In this document: one piece after another, positions 50,448 to 62,899 of the stretch | How the letters are laid out: each line of letters opens with the position of its first letter | Numbering within the stretch: position 1 is the stretch's first letter | Assembly: GCA_963277665.1 (NCBI GenBank) | Contig: OY728122.1 | Span: 1,546,608,868-1,546,672,867 of the forward strand | Length of the DNA stretch: 64,000 bases | Source: Viscum album | Lineage: Eukaryota; Streptophyta; Magnoliopsida; Santalales; Viscaceae | Direction of reading: 5' to 3' | Notes under the pieces: generated by a model | Databases searched by the model: none | Seen by the model: only the letters and a program-made list of their open reading frames with translations | Told to the model about the DNA's origin: nothing | Made by a program: the position numbers and the translations under genes

Positions 50448-51439
50448 TGTAAAGGCCCAGAAATTTCCATGTAATTATTATTATTATTATATGATAATAT
50501 TACGAGTCTGTGAAAATTGAAGGAAAGTGATTTTGAGGCCTGGAGTGTCCAGAATGAATTTTTGGACTTTTTTTGGTATGTTCAGTAAACGCATGAGTTG
50601 AGTTTTATATATTTTAATGAATTCCTTGGAATTTAAATATGACGACACCGTTGAAATCAAAATTCCGATATTCACTTATGGAAGCTTTAACCTCAACCAT
50701 ATAAGGTGGAATGTGTAAGTTGTATTTTCTATTTTTCATGGGAGAGATAAAAAATTAATAAAATAAAACAATTGACATTTATTTTATTTATTTTAATCCT
50801 ATCATTTGAATCTTGGTTGTGGGAAAATCATGACCATAAAAAACATTTTAATGTGATGAAACTCTTGTAACCTACACAATTAATTAGCCATCATTAATTG
50901 ATCTAATTAAGTTGAACATAATTAATTCAGTTGTTCACCTTTTTTGGTTGGGAAAATCATTGGCAGAGAAAGGATTTGTGGAGGAGAGAACTTCGTAGAG
51001 CCTTTTGAGAACTATAGGGGGAAGAACCTCTTCCAATGAATAATGAACCTCCGAATCAAGAATGAGGAACCGACGCTTGAGCTCGGATCGAAGAGTGTTG
51101 CGAAAGTGACAAGAACTGACATCTCCTTCATTTTCTTCATCTTCATCCTCATTCCATGCTCAATGAATGATTGAGGTAGGTTTTGTTCATGATTTTTCTT
51201 CATTAATTTATGTTGAATCTTTCTTCTCAAGCCTCATGTTATCTGTCAAATGCGTAGGGTGTGTGAAAAATGAATATGGCCCGATCCCTCCTCAACCCCA
51301 TGGATTGATGTGTTCTTGGTGGGAGGATCATCGAGTTTAGTGGAACCCGACCACATAGGGATATATGTGATCATGACATCTGATACGAACTTTGAACTCT
51401 TCGGATAGAAGAACGGGCCACTGGAGCTCACCCGTTAAC

Positions 51440-52110
51440 TTGACGAATTCTGCCAGTGACCGGTGTCGGTGAATGGTGCTGGTGACCGACACTGGTTGGA
51501 AACAAGGTTGTGGCTGGCACACTGGCCAGCTGAAATGGTGGAGGTGGCTCAACCGCGCCATGAGAGGAGGCATGGCGCATCGGCCCCGGCGGAGGACGAA
51601 AGCGGCCGGCAAGCCTGTCGGCTGCCTGATGGAAGGGCGGCCCACGTCAGCACCGCCGATAGTGGAAGAGGGCACGACAGTCGAGCTGTGATGGAACACC
51701 AGGGTGGCCGACAACCGGATTCCCGTGGGAGGATAGCAACACCTTCACACAACAATAAGGGGAGCTGGATGATTTTCAACTAGCCGCGTCACGCCGAGTA
51801 GGACCCGCTAGGAAGTTCTCGCGTGCCAGTAGGCGATGCCATGTGGATCCACTGGTATGGACAAAACAAAATGTCCCATGTGCCGTTTGGAAATCTTTGG
51901 GGGAGCCTCCCTTGAGTGTTGGCAGGGGATGGCCCTTCTAATATGGGCCACCCCTATCGTGTGCCACCTAGCAGGCCACACCCAGTAGGCTGGGCCGCCC
52001 CCTTTCCCAGATGGGCCGGACCCGGACCGAGATGGGGAGACCTAAACTGGTTCGGGTCAAACCAATACCGATTTGGCCAAGTCGGTTGACCAGATTGGAC
52101 CGAACCCAGG
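51440..52110. other. GC-rich zone in A 3' LTR
   Basis: Counterpart of 32900-33520. Overlapping open frames on both strands arise from composition; none looks like a protein family. Confidence 0.65.
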
Positions 52111-52494
52111 CACTTCTAGACCCAGATAGGCCTTTTGGGCCTCATCTTGTGTACCAGATGACTGTTTGACAAACCATTTGTGGCATAAAAATCCTTGGAT
52201 CGAGACAGTCCTTTTGGTATACTCCACTTGGGTTTTTGATAACATTGATGTATGGTTGGGTTGGATCGAACCCAAACTCAACTGGGCACTCAGAACATAA
52301 ATGCTAATAACATACAGACGAAGCATCTGAATGACGTGTCGTCTATAGAATTGGGTCCCTTATGACTTGGCGGACCGTCATGATACATCATCGTGTGACA
52401 TTGTGAGAGTTGAAGTATCAATCAATGGATTTAAGGGCAGATCCTCTCGAAATCAAGCATGCATAGTGCGAGAACCCTATGGAAGGTTGTACTT

Positions 52495-52640
52495 GATGAA
52501 TCTTCAGATCCTATGTGGTTCGTATTCGGATCCTTAATGGGTCCGCATCTACCGATCCTGTGTGGGTCATCTACAGATCTCGTGTGGTTCATCTTTAGAT
52601 CTTGTGTGGGTCATGTTCGATCATGTGTTGGTCAACAGTA
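52495..52640 (+). repeat. Minisatellite in A 3' LTR
   Basis: About six units with the core GATC-TGTGTGGGTCATCT. Fewer units than the 5' LTR, as expected for independent drift. Confidence 0.75.
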
Positions 52641-53506
52641 GAGCTTCTCAACAAAGTATGATTATATAGCAATAAAAATCATCATCCATACATCCGTACA
52701 TAAGTTATAACTAGTTTGAGCTGAGTATTTACCTTTTTCTTACACTTCTGTGTGGTGATACCTTCGTGGTATTCTTTTTTGTGGTGTTAACTTTATGGTT
52801 CTTACCTTCATGGTGTTACCATTATGGTATTCTTTCCTTTGTGGAATATTTGTGCATTTGGATAAAGAGTTGTTCCATATGTTTCCTCATGAATGAGACT
52901 GGTTTACTTGATAACATAGATATATGTATAGGCATATACCTATGTAGGGTTAATTGTTGCCTAGTGCTTTTTAATTTTTGGTATTTCTTGGGGATTATCC
53001 TCTGTGTATTCTAAGACACCTTAGGGGGTCTCGGGGTCCATACTGAGTATATTTATACTCACCCCTATATGATCTATGGCCGCACCTTTCCATGTCTTCT
53101 GCAGACAACAAAAAACATGGATCGAGGCTGAGTGTTCCAGGACTAGAGGCTGCTCGGAGGTGGACCATTAGATGAGACGAACCGCAAAGATGACAATTCA
53201 AGAGATATATCTACCCTTTAGGTAGGATCCTTGGTGGGGTTCATAGGATTTATTTTCAATTTTACTTATAAATTCTATTTGGGCTTGTATTCCAGCCCCA
53301 TTACTTAATTTACTTACACTAATTACTGTATAGTTTACATTGTGCTTGTTTCTTGTTGTGTGCTTGGATTGTTTGAGTTTGCTGGTTGAAAGGAAATTCC
53401 TTCTCAGTTTTAGGGATATGTCTTCTGGTGCTAGTTGCTACCCCTGGCCTTTGGAAGGCTGGCTTGGGGTAGTCACATCACATGCCCTGGGGGACGAGTC
53501 CCAACA

Positions 53507-53511
53507 TAACC
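53507..53511. other. Target-site duplication of element A, right copy
   Basis: TAACC following the CA end of the A 3' LTR, identical to 31875-31879. Confidence 0.85.
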
Positions 53512-56393
53512 CATTAAAGAGAAACAAGTTATTTAAATATATAACATATGAAATAGAATCATATTTCCTAAATAACATTCCATCAAAACATAATCCATTT
53601 ATACATAGAATATGATGATAACCATATGATAATTTCTCTATAAATGCACTGGTTACACCAATGTAATTCATCTTAGATTGAATATAATTTGGAAATATCA
53701 TTTAAAACAATTTATTGGGTAAAATTTCAATTACACATTGAAAAATATACATTTTAAGAACATAAATACACTTGAAATAACATTTTCCTTTAAAATAATC
53801 ATGAAATCATATAATAGAATCGTCAAAATAATTTTCTATTATAGCATATAAAATAATATTTAAAATTTTTTGAAATCATTTTTGTTTGAGGAATATGATA
53901 TAAGATTGAATTTTTTTTATAACAATTTTTTTGAAATGAAATAATGGTATCTTGAAAAAAATTAGAAACTATTTTCCATGAAATCATATAAAAAAATCTT
54001 GAAAACATATGGACAAAAATTTTCCTTGAAAACATATAAAATAAGATTGAAAACATTTTTAACACCATTTTACATGAAAAATTATTAAGGAAGACTGAAA
54101 ATATTTTGAAAACAATTTTCCGTGATTAATTATAATGGAAGAATTAAAAGAAAAATTAAAATTATATTCCTTGATAAAATATAAAATAATATTCAGAACA
54201 TTTTGGAATCATTTTTTTAAGGGGAACATATTCCTGTCCGAAGAGGGAGATAATGTTAGATCTTCTTAAAAAATACATCTTAATTGTATTAAGTACCAAT
54301 GAGTGGTGGAATGGTAATAATACATGAAGATATCTTGAATAACCAGATGTGAAGAACATACATGAGTTTTCATGAAATACAGATAATAAGGATTCATCAA
54401 TGAAATCAAAATCATAAACAATCTCAATAAATGATGAGATTGTTGCAATATACTCTTATCACTTGGTAAAAATGAACCATACTACTAAAGTAAGAAATTG
54501 AAATTAACTGAAGCATAAAATATCATGGAAATAATTATATTCATTATATAACATGTAAATGGGAATTTTATGCACCTCGTAGAATAATATAGGTGAACAA
54601 CATGGTATGTTCATCAAAGAATGAATATTGATACCAAATTACATTATCGATTTAGTAACATTTGAAACATAACACCCATGAAAGTGAGATGATAAGATGG
54701 ATATGTGAATAAAAATTAATTTAGTTATATTAATCATTGAATGCAACCTTGTTAATTATAAACATCCCATATAATAAATGTGAGATGAACATGGCTCATG
54801 TCTCATTGAAAATAAAAGTGAGATGAGAAAACCCTTACCATTTGTCTTGACTCTTTTCGTACTCATTAAAATGTCAAATATAATAATTCAAGGTTTATTA
54901 TATAACCATAAAAGAACATTATTCATATAAATAATTTTATTTTTGATTCACTTATTACATTATATTACCCTTTCATTAATAACATCTTGTTAATGTTACG
55001 TTTTGGATGATAACCGCCCTGTTTTTCATAATTGTTTTGACTATTTATTCTTGGTCCTCTTACATAGATCATTTTTTATTTAAATAATGTATAATGTAAT
55101 ATAAATATAATATATACTCATTATATCAATAATAATAATTATATATATATAATATATATATATATGAAATTAATACACCGTTCATGGAGATAATAGGTTG
55201 TATGTATGCATGAACAATGTCTCTATTTTATAGTTGTATTCAATGATAAATGTAATTGAAAAATATATGTATATATATATATAATTACATAATAATTTAT
55301 ATTTCATATATATGACATAATTTTTCTAAAACAATCATTAACACATTCCATGTAATGTGTGTATGAATCACATCTCTTTGAGGAGGCTACATTCCATGCA
55401 CCTACAAACAACGTTATCGTATGTACAAAAAATTGAAAACATAAACATATTTTTTATATTATAATTCCATAAGATTATATAAATTTTAAATACCAAATAT
55501 GTCATGAAAATATTCTATCAATATTAATTACCAACCATTATAGTTTGTTATAGAAAAAATGAATATCATCTTTTTGTGAGGAGGTAGTTCGCACTACAAA
55601 AGAACGTTATGTTCATCACCCATTAGATAAAATTTTGTGTAAGTGTCGGTAAAAAAATTATAATTAAAATGTATAAGTGTATTTAGGATATAAATTTTAT
55701 TAGATTATAAATAAATAATAATATATTAGTTGTGGACAATGAAAATAAAACAAAATATCTAGAGGAAGGATGTGACCACTTCTTCATGTAACTCCTTTTA
55801 CATTGCAGTAAAGATCATCCTTAGATGGATTCCAGTTCAAATGTAGGATGATATTATTAAGAGAGATATTTTTTAGATTTGTTAGTATAGTTTTTTTCCA
55901 ATGTGCTAGAGATGTGTGAATAAATGGAAGGGGTGTTGTCATTTTTATAACGGTGGAAGAGTGGCATTCTGGTAATGTTTTGAAAGAGGGGATTATCCCA
56001 TGTTTTCCAAAGTAAGGTGGAACCCATATTTTTCACAATTATATAAAATATGGTTTAGTACTAAAATATATACAGAAAATGGATTTCTAAAAATATTATA
56101 GGTTATTTAGGGCCTTATGATTTCGTCTTAGTCCATTGTTAAGCTAATTTCTCTTAACAGCTCTAACTAAATTTAATTTATTTCATTAATATTTTTGTTT
56201 AAACACCAAATTTGAAAAAATAATAATTTATATGTTAGGTTGTTTTAAAATATGGATTCCTTTTTTTACAAATTAAAATTATAGAATTTGAAGAATTTAA
56301 TTTAAATGTAACCTCGTAGATGGGAAGACAAATGATGTTTTCAAAGTAAAAAGGTCCAAATGCTTGGAATGTTTTTATATCCAATATCAATGT
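53507..56393 (-). repeat. Element B 5' LTR, part 2
   Basis: Continuation of the right LTR of B after element A. It aligns with about 25010-27870 of the left copy, including the hairpin motif near 55180 (GTTCATGGAGA...GCATGAAC) and a surviving TTTTATAA near 55945 where the left copy has lost its TATA box. It stops at 56393, where element C begins, within TATATCCAATATCAATGT, which is present uninterrupted in the left copy near 27853-27870. Confidence 0.7.
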
Positions 56394-57599
56394 TGTAAAT
56401 ACCTTGAGATTCCATGGAAATTTTTTTCATAAATACATGGGAATTTTTTGAGTCCGTGAAAATTGAAGGCGCATGATTCCAAGGGCCGGTGTGCCCGAAA
56501 TCAATTTCTGAAGTTTTTTTCAGGTACGTTCAGTAAAAATATGAGTGGGTTTTTATAACATTTGAACCGGTGCTCAGAATTGAAATCTGAGGAAACATTT
56601 GAACTCGCAGCGCTGGTATTCGCTTAAGAAAACTATCACCACGACGGCAGTGGGTCGAGGTAAAAAGGTAGTTTTTGTGTTTTTAGAGAATGAATTAAAT
56701 AAAAATAAAGTATGTGGCTTAATTTTTTATTTTTTGATTAAAACCTCCTCATGGAACATGGAGGTGGGACCACCACACCATAACCTCCCCTGAGAGGTTA
56801 TTGTGGTGGGTCCCACTCGAACCAGACCTCCCGCGAGAGGTTACGATGTGGGGACCACATGGGATTAACCCCCAATTAATGGTGGGAGTGGAAAACCTCT
56901 CAACACCCCCTCATTTATGAGGGAGAGTCTCTCCACCCCCTCCTTTTTGGTTCCAACTCCCCTAATTTAATGGTGTCAAATCCTCCACATTTATTAAGGT
57001 GTTGCCAAGTAAGTTAATTCACCATTTTGAATTTTCTTCCAACATAATAAATAATAGATTAACATAATCTATTATTGTTTTTGTTGGCATTGTTCATTTT
57101 GGTGGTATCATTTAGAGAAGGATTATTGGGAGAAATATCCCAAAGAATAATGCCTTCAACTACGAATAACACCAACCTTCATCGACTTCTTCCTCAGAGC
57201 TTCTACCTATGTGGGATGTCTTCAACCAACATTCCCTCTACATCATCATCAATGAGACGATGCACGAGCTTAGGATTGGAAAATTGTGGTGGATGCGACG
57301 AACCATGATCACCTTCGTCTTCTTCCCATGACTTCATCGGTGATCAACGAACAGTGGTAGGGGTTGTTTTCTTTTAGGTTCCATGTTCATGTTTTCTTTC
57401 AAAACGAAGAACAAGGATATATTTCTTTTGATGGGTGAGTTTCGGTTCATTGTTCTAATACCTTGACAAAGGGATTGATATCACCCTAATCACGGAGGGT
57501 GTGGCCCAAACTAACAAGGCTTGACTCCCACAGTCGATCTCTTTTGTGATGATCTATGGCATGGAGATGAAGCAACGAGGTGAAAACGGTGGTGAAGAA

Positions 57600-58190
57600 A
57601 AAGGCTGTGCTACCTGCGGCCTACATGATTTGTGCCGCCCCCACGGCATCCCGCACCGCCACCGGCTAAACCGGCCCCGGCCGAGCCCCGTCGGCCGCAC
57701 CGCTCGCCGATCTTGGCCCTCTCCTCGAGCTGACCCGTGCAACGCCGGCCTGCCATGCCGCCACTCGACCACCTTCCGGCCTACCTGACCACCCTCTGGC
57801 CTGCCCAGCACCATGGCTGGCCACACACCAGCCCGCCTGGCACCCTGACCGGCCGCCTGATGTGTGACGGGCCGAAGCGCGCCGGCTCGTATGCCTCGCG
57901 CGCCCTATGCCATGCCCATCACAGCATTGGCCGAACTGTTCTCTACCATCCTGGCTGATCCGGCCTTCCACAACCTCGTGACGCTCCGACACTTACCAGC
58001 CCCGAGCCCAGGCCGAACCGCCCACCTAGCCTACTGGGCTTGGACCAGTAGGTCGGGCTGAACCTAAGAGGTTGGTCCACCTAATGGGCCAGGACAGACC
58101 CAACAAGTCTGACCGGTTCGACCCAGACCAGGTCGGCCCAGACTTGGTCGAACCGGGTCAGACCAGATCCGAGACCACTACCGACTTTTT
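57600..58190. other. GC-rich zone in C LTR
   Basis: The most GC-rich part of the window, rich in GCC/GGC and CCGG. Long open frames on both strands follow from composition and show no family resemblance. Confidence 0.7.
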
Positions 58191-58599
58191 ACTTTATTTG
58201 GCCATATCATTGGCACCAAACAACTGTTTGACGAACAATCAATGGCGCTGGTTTTCATGGAGCACAAGGTCCCTTTTAGTATATCCAACTGGAGTTCGGG
58301 ATAATGTTGAGGTACAATTAGTTTTGATCATGCACGCATCCAACTGGGCCCCCAGGACTAAAAAGCTAATAACTCACAGACCGTGCATCTGATTGAAACG
58401 CCATCTATTGTGTTGAGAACCATATAACGTGGAGGAACTGAAAGATTCTTCTACATGGAACTTCGTGATAGTTGGAGTATTGACCAGTAGTTCATGGGGC
58501 AGATCATCCCAGAGATGAGCAAGAAGAGTGAAGAGACCTAGTAGCTGGCTGACACCTGATGATTGCTGACCGATTCGACTCAGAGTGACTCGACTAGCC

Positions 58600-58860
58600 C
58601 ATTGGGTAGCACCTTGGTGTTGCGGCAGACCCACAATGATGAGAGCCTTAGTGTCGCAGCAGACTGACGGTACTCGATAGGAGGGGTACCTCAGCAACCT
58701 ACGAGAGGGAGTGCCTTAGTGACGTGGCAGAGCCAAGGTGGGGAGCGCCTTAGTGACGCAGCAGACCCACGGTACTCAACAGGAGGAGTCCATCAGCAGT
58801 CCAAGGTTAGTGGTAAGCGCCTCGGTGTCATGGCATGCCCATTGTACTCAAGAGAGGAGG
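58600..58860 (+). repeat. Repeat array in C LTR
   Basis: About five imperfect units of 50-60 bases with the cores GCCTTAGTGACGCAGCAGAC and GGTACTCAA-AGGAGG. It lies where the A LTRs have the different GATCCTATGTGGGTCA array. Confidence 0.65.
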
Positions 58861-59582
58861 AGTTCTCCAGTAGATGTGCTTTCAATAATGTAAATATAAA
58901 AAACCTGGTTGAGCTGAGTCAGTAAATTTTGTGTTTACCTAATGATTGAGATGTATTACTTGATAACTTAGGTCTATGTATGGTCTTATACCTACCTGGG
59001 GATATCTATTGATTTCATACTTTGTGGTTTATCATTGTTGGTTTTCTGATACCATAAAGGTCTCAGTGTCCCTACTGAGTATCGTTATACTCACCCCTGC
59101 AAGGGTTATGCTAGTACTTCGTTGTGTTAGATGCAGATGATGGATAGTGCTGACCAATGATAAGTGTACTTCGACTTGATGGTACTCGGAGGTGGACCAC
59201 ATGGTGTGATAGTACACAGAAGATACGGACAGACGTGGAGTGTTGTAGAGGCTATTTTTACCTACCCTTCAGGTTGGATTTCCCGTTGGACGGTCTAGGA
59301 GTTGTTTTCCCTGTTTCTAGTACATTTACTTTCTGTTTTCATGTATAATATAATTGGGCTTGTATTTATGGACCCTTTTACTTTTCAACACTCATTTTGT
59401 ATACAATTTTATTTATTGTTTTGTTTCCTACTCGTACTCTGTTTTGTGCGATTTCATGTTATAAAGGCAATTCCTTCCAAGTTTAGGAATTTTATGCCTT
59501 TGGTGATAGTCACCATCCCCTGACCTATAGAAGGAGGGATTTGGGTAGTCATGGCATGGGCCCCGAGGAACGGGTCATGACA

Positions 59583-59600
59583 AATTGGTATCAAAAGAGT
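59583..59600 (+). promoter_or_regulatory. Element C primer-binding site
   Basis: AATTGGTATCAAAAGAGT follows the LTR. TGGTATCA matches the initiator Met tRNA site, with some decay after it. Confidence 0.8.
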
Positions 59601-59865
59601 TTGTTCTACCATGGAACATAGGACTCCGATAATTTTTTGTGAATAAATAGTGTTAAGGATACTAAGTGTGATTTTCAATACAGGGAGTCCAGTTTTGGTG
59701 CAGCGGCTGACTTATCCAGACACTTGAACCCTGAAAACTGATTTCTGGCTCAGTGCATGAAAACACTAATTGCGTGTGTGTTTTCAAATGTTTTCGTCAT
59801 GTCAGATCAACCAGGTCAACTCACCATGTATAATTTGTGACCGTGTCACATCCGTTTCTTTCAGG

Positions 59866-61050
59866 ATGCCTCCCTGCAAACAACCATCTAGAGTCCCGAG
59901 AGTTTTTCACACAGATATCCCACCGAGCGATGAGGCCTCAGTGCATGGCCCTCTTCCACATGAGGCACCAGCGGTACCACTACCCGTTGGGCCACCGATG
60001 CCACCAGCTGTACCACTACCCGTTGGGACACCAATGTCACCATCCCCAGTAGTAGACGATGCATGCTACTTGAGCGTGTTTCATGAGTTACAGCACCAGA
60101 GGCCCCCTAGGATCATAGGAGAGATGGACCCACAGGTGGCTACGGATTGGATGGAGGTTGTGGTTAGAGTTTTCTGACTAGTAGGGACATCGGTCATCCT
60201 CATGGTGATTCATACTTCTAGCCTTCTATAGGAAACATCGAGAAGATGGTGGAGCATGATGGTCCATGTTCACGATGAGATAACACTTCTCTGGTCAGAC
60301 TTTGAGATCTTGTTCCAGGTAGAGTTTGTCTAGCGAATCTTCACGCAGTTCTCATACAGGAGCTACTTCGTCAGCCGCAGGGTAGCGTGACTATAGCTCA
60401 GTACTCATCGAGGTTCACAGAACTCTCGTGCTACTCCATAAATATGGTACAAGACCCATTCTTCAGGGCCTGGGCCTTCGAACAGGGGATCAGGGGAGAT
60501 ATTAGGGCTTCGATGATCTCCCCCAGCATTCCGATGTAGGTAGGGGTGTCGAGAGAGACTTCTTAGTGGAGAGTTTCCATGCTAAGCAATCTTCAGCAGT
60601 GAGACCCCCCACTAGTCGACATGCAGTGGAGTCTTCTGCAGCTTTCTATAGATAGATGTCGCAGGGGTCCAAGAGGACCAGACCCACGGGTGGACGACTG
60701 CATGACTCAGGATCAATTATTCAGGGCACCCAGGGCAAAGAAAAACATGCCAAGAGTGGGCAGTGTTTCTCATGCAGCGGCCACGGTCACAAAGATCATT
60801 AATGTCCGACCCACAGATCAGATGATCAACAGAGAGTTAAATAACCTCCCAGGTAGAGGAATAGATTCGATCGAGGCGTTCTGCAGGGCACAGGTGGAAA
60901 TGGCAGAGGAGCTGGTCATACAGCTGGCAGTGGATGCCATTTCGAGGTGTTACCACCACCAGCACAAGGAGGACCACCCTGACCGTAAGGAGTAGGTGGA
61001 CATGCGAGAGCTCAGCTCCAGGAAGTTGAGGCATAAGATTCTAGTGCACT
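59866..61050 (+). pseudogene. Gag of element C
   Basis: Gag starting at 59866 (MPPCKQPSRVPRV). A proline-rich N-terminus contains the repeated VPLPVG.PM unit. The capsid start follows, DPQVATDWMEVVVRVF near 60127-60176, ending at a stop. Downstream the frame is broken, but WW near 60250 and a W.DFE..F block near 60295-60320 fit the chromovirus capsid. A zinc knuckle reads CFSCSGHGHKDH at about 60764-60800, missing its last Cys. The intact protein would form the particle and package RNA. Confidence 0.78.
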
Positions 61051-61074
61051 AGAGATGATTCGAGGTATGGTTTG

Positions 61075-61420
61075 TGTCTACTCCACCTTAGTTGTAGTAC
61101 TTATAGACACAGGTGCCAGTCACTCTTTCATTTCCACAACCCTCGTTCAGAGCTTGGAGATTCTGACAGAGCCATTGGCTTGATCCACATGGTTAGAGAC
61201 TCTTACAGGAGCAGAGTCAATGATTATGCACTGGTTCTGGAAGTGTGGGATTTCTCTAGGAGGCGAGAGCTTCAGTTGTGATCTCCTCGTCACGGCGTTG
61301 AGACCTTACGACATCATCTTGGGTATGAACTGGTTATCTACAGTCCAGGCTTATATTGACTGTACTAGGCACAATGTGTGGTCTATCCGCACAGATGGGA
61401 CTAGGTTGACCTTCACCGGC
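61075..61420 (+). pseudogene. Protease of element C
   Basis: Aspartic protease with an intact active-site loop, LIDTGASHSFIS (about 61100-61135), and, after a frame change, LRPYDIILGMNWLS at 61295-61335, the conserved flap/LGMDWL block that precedes the RT linker. Acts by dimerising to cut the polyprotein. Stop and frameshift break it. Confidence 0.82.
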
Positions 61421-61479
61421 TAGAAGGGAGCCTTTGCAGCACAAGATAGACTTACTCGGAGGAGGGTGCAACCAATCAC

Positions 61480-62440
61480 TCATCAGTTGGACCGCCTTAC
61501 CCTCGGATCTGTTGATGTGGAGATTCTTAGCTATCTTGTAGTGGTGGAAAAGTACGTCGATGTTTTCTCTGATGATGTTCCAGGACTACATCCACATAGA
61601 GAGGTGGACTTCTATATATACCTGTACCTTGGGACGGAACCGATAACTACACCAGCGTATTAGATGGCTCCCGCAGAGCTTCGCGAGCTGCAGGTACAAC
61701 ATGAGGACTTGTAGGAGAAGGGATTCATCCAGCCTAGTGTTTCTCCCGGGGCAGCCCCAATTCTTTTCACCAAGAAGGCAGATGAAAGATTGAGGCTTTG
61801 TGTCGACTACCATCACCTGATCTAGGTGACCGTGAAAAACTAGTGCATACTCCTAGGGATTGATGACCTCTTTGATCAGATGAAGGGAGAATGGTGGTTC
61901 TTGAAGATAGAGCTCAGATCAGGCTATCACCAGCTCAGAGTTTGAGAAGGCGATGTGGAGAATACGGCCTTCAGATGTTGTTATAGCCACTATGAGTTCT
62001 TGTTTATGCAATTCGGCATAACAAACGCTCCAGCAGTGTTCATGGGACTCATGAACAATAACTTTCATATGTACCTTGATCTCTTTGTCATAGCCTTCAT
62101 CGAAGACATTCTGTTCTACTCAACTACTGAGGAGGTTCATGCCTATCATTTGCAGGTAGTACATGACACACTCTATGAGATCCGGCTTTATGGTAAGCTC
62201 TCGATGTGCTAGTTTTGCATCCGAGAGGTTCATGTTTTGGGACATGTCAACTCGGAGGTTGGAGTTGTAGTAGATCCATCGAAAATTGAGGTGGTACTTG
62301 CTTGAGAGCCACCCAGGAGTGTGACTGAGGTAATAAGTTTCTTGGGATTGGCTGGTTACTACATGAGGTTCGTTCCAGACTTCTCCAAAGTTTCAGTACC
62401 CTCATCATCCTTGATGAAGAAGGTGCAACCCTGTGTGTGG
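61480..62440 (+). pseudogene. Reverse transcriptase of element C
   Basis: Ty3/gypsy RT in order: linker SDDVPGLHPHREVDF near 61570-61610, MAPAELRELQ near 61660, [17 protein letters not shown] near 61720-61770, [11 protein letters not shown] near 61790-61820, [10 protein letters not shown] near 61860, SGYHQLRV near 61920-61945, FLFMQFGITNAPAVFMGLMN near 61997-62055, FIEDILFYS at 62096 on, then FLGLAGYYMRFVPDFSK near 62340-62385. The catalytic box reads FIEDIL where FIDDIL is expected, so the first Asp is Glu. In-frame TAG and TGA codons interrupt it (after HHL I, after HQLRV). Element C alone retains RT here among the chromoviruses. Confidence 0.88.
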
Positions 62441-62539
62441 TTGGAGAGATGCCAGTAGAGTTTTCTGTAGCTAATTTAGAGGCTGACTAGTGCCCCCATC
62501 TTGAGGCTCCTGTATGAGGTGTAGGGTATGTTGTCTACT

Positions 62540-62890
62540 ACGACACATCAGGGACCGGACTTGAGTGTGTCCTGATGAAGGACCAAGAAGTGATCGTGTA
62601 TGGTTCTCAAAAGCTGAGACAGAATGAGGATAACTACACTACCCATGACCTGAAGTTACCAGTAGGGGTCTTCTCCATGAAGATATGGAAACACTATCTA
62701 ATGGGAGAATGTTTTACCATGTACTATGATCACAAGAGTCTCAGGTATATCTTCTCTCAAAAGGACCTAAACCTGAGACACTGAAGATGGATTGAGATCC
62801 TCTAGGATTGTGACTTCGAGATAGTCTATACTCAAATGAAGGGGAATGTTTTTGCAGATGAACATAAGAGGAGATCTGGTATACAGGTGA
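62540..62890 (+). pseudogene. RNase H of element C
   Basis: RNase H domain: YGSQKLRQNEDNYTTHDL (for YASRQLK.HE.NYPTHDLEL) near 62597-62650, then MKIWKHYLMGE, YYDHKSLRYIFSQKDLNLRH near 62725-62785 with the next codon a TGA, then RWIE and DCDFEIVYTQMKGNVFADE near 62790-62865. One stop separates the halves. It would degrade the RNA strand after reverse transcription. Confidence 0.85.
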
Positions 62891-62899
62891 TTGGAGAGG

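Larger units (their letters stand above)
31880..53506 (+). mobile_element. Element A: Tekay/Del-like chromovirus, with D nested inside
   Basis: A complete-ended Ty3/gypsy element: LTRs 31880-34950 and 50448-53506, a TAACC target duplication, a Met-tRNA primer-binding site and a polypurine tract. Without the nested element D (37188-49165) it is about 9.6 kb. Domain order is gag, protease, RNase H, integrase and chromodomain; RT is missing through an internal deletion near 36665. The integrase region is split by D. The GPF/Y region and a C-terminal chromodomain-like segment place it in the chromoviruses. The LTRs are clearly diverged from each other, so A is considerably older than D. All frames are broken. 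Confidence 0.88.
50448..53506 (+). repeat. Element A 3' LTR
   Basis: A 3059-bp LTR beginning TGTAAAGGCCC and ending CA at 53505-53506. Alignable throughout with 31880-34950 but clearly diverged. Includes the GC-rich zone (51440-52110), the minisatellite (52495-52640) and the conserved end. Confidence 0.85.
24058..56393 (-). mobile_element. Element B: long-LTR retrotransposon split by A and C
   Basis: A minus-strand element with two LTRs and a short interior. The left (3') LTR is 24058 to about 28740 and the interior about 28741-30927. The right (5') LTR starts at 30928, is interrupted at 31879 by element A, resumes at 53507 and runs to 56393, where element C is inserted. The two LTR copies can be followed side by side (for example 25070-25150 with 53570-53660, and 26500-26690 with 55020-55200) but are well diverged, so B is old. 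LTR landmarks and the roughly 2.2-kb interior match E1 and D, placing B in the same non-autonomous family. Its Gag region has lost all zinc-knuckle cysteines. Confidence 0.7.
56394..59582 (+). repeat. Element C 5' LTR
   Basis: A 3189-bp LTR starting TGTAAATACC and ending GGGTCATGACA. It shares start, end and some internal blocks with the A LTRs (for example AGTCCGTGAAAATTGA near 56452), but the middle differs. It includes a GC-rich zone (57600-58190) and a repeat array (58600-58860). Confidence 0.85.

Noticed and set aside
57546..58061. Overlapping open frames of 70-110 codons on both strands
   Set aside because: They sit in the GC-rich zone of the C LTR, where stop codons are rare by composition; proteins are Pro/Arg/Ala-rich with no domain.
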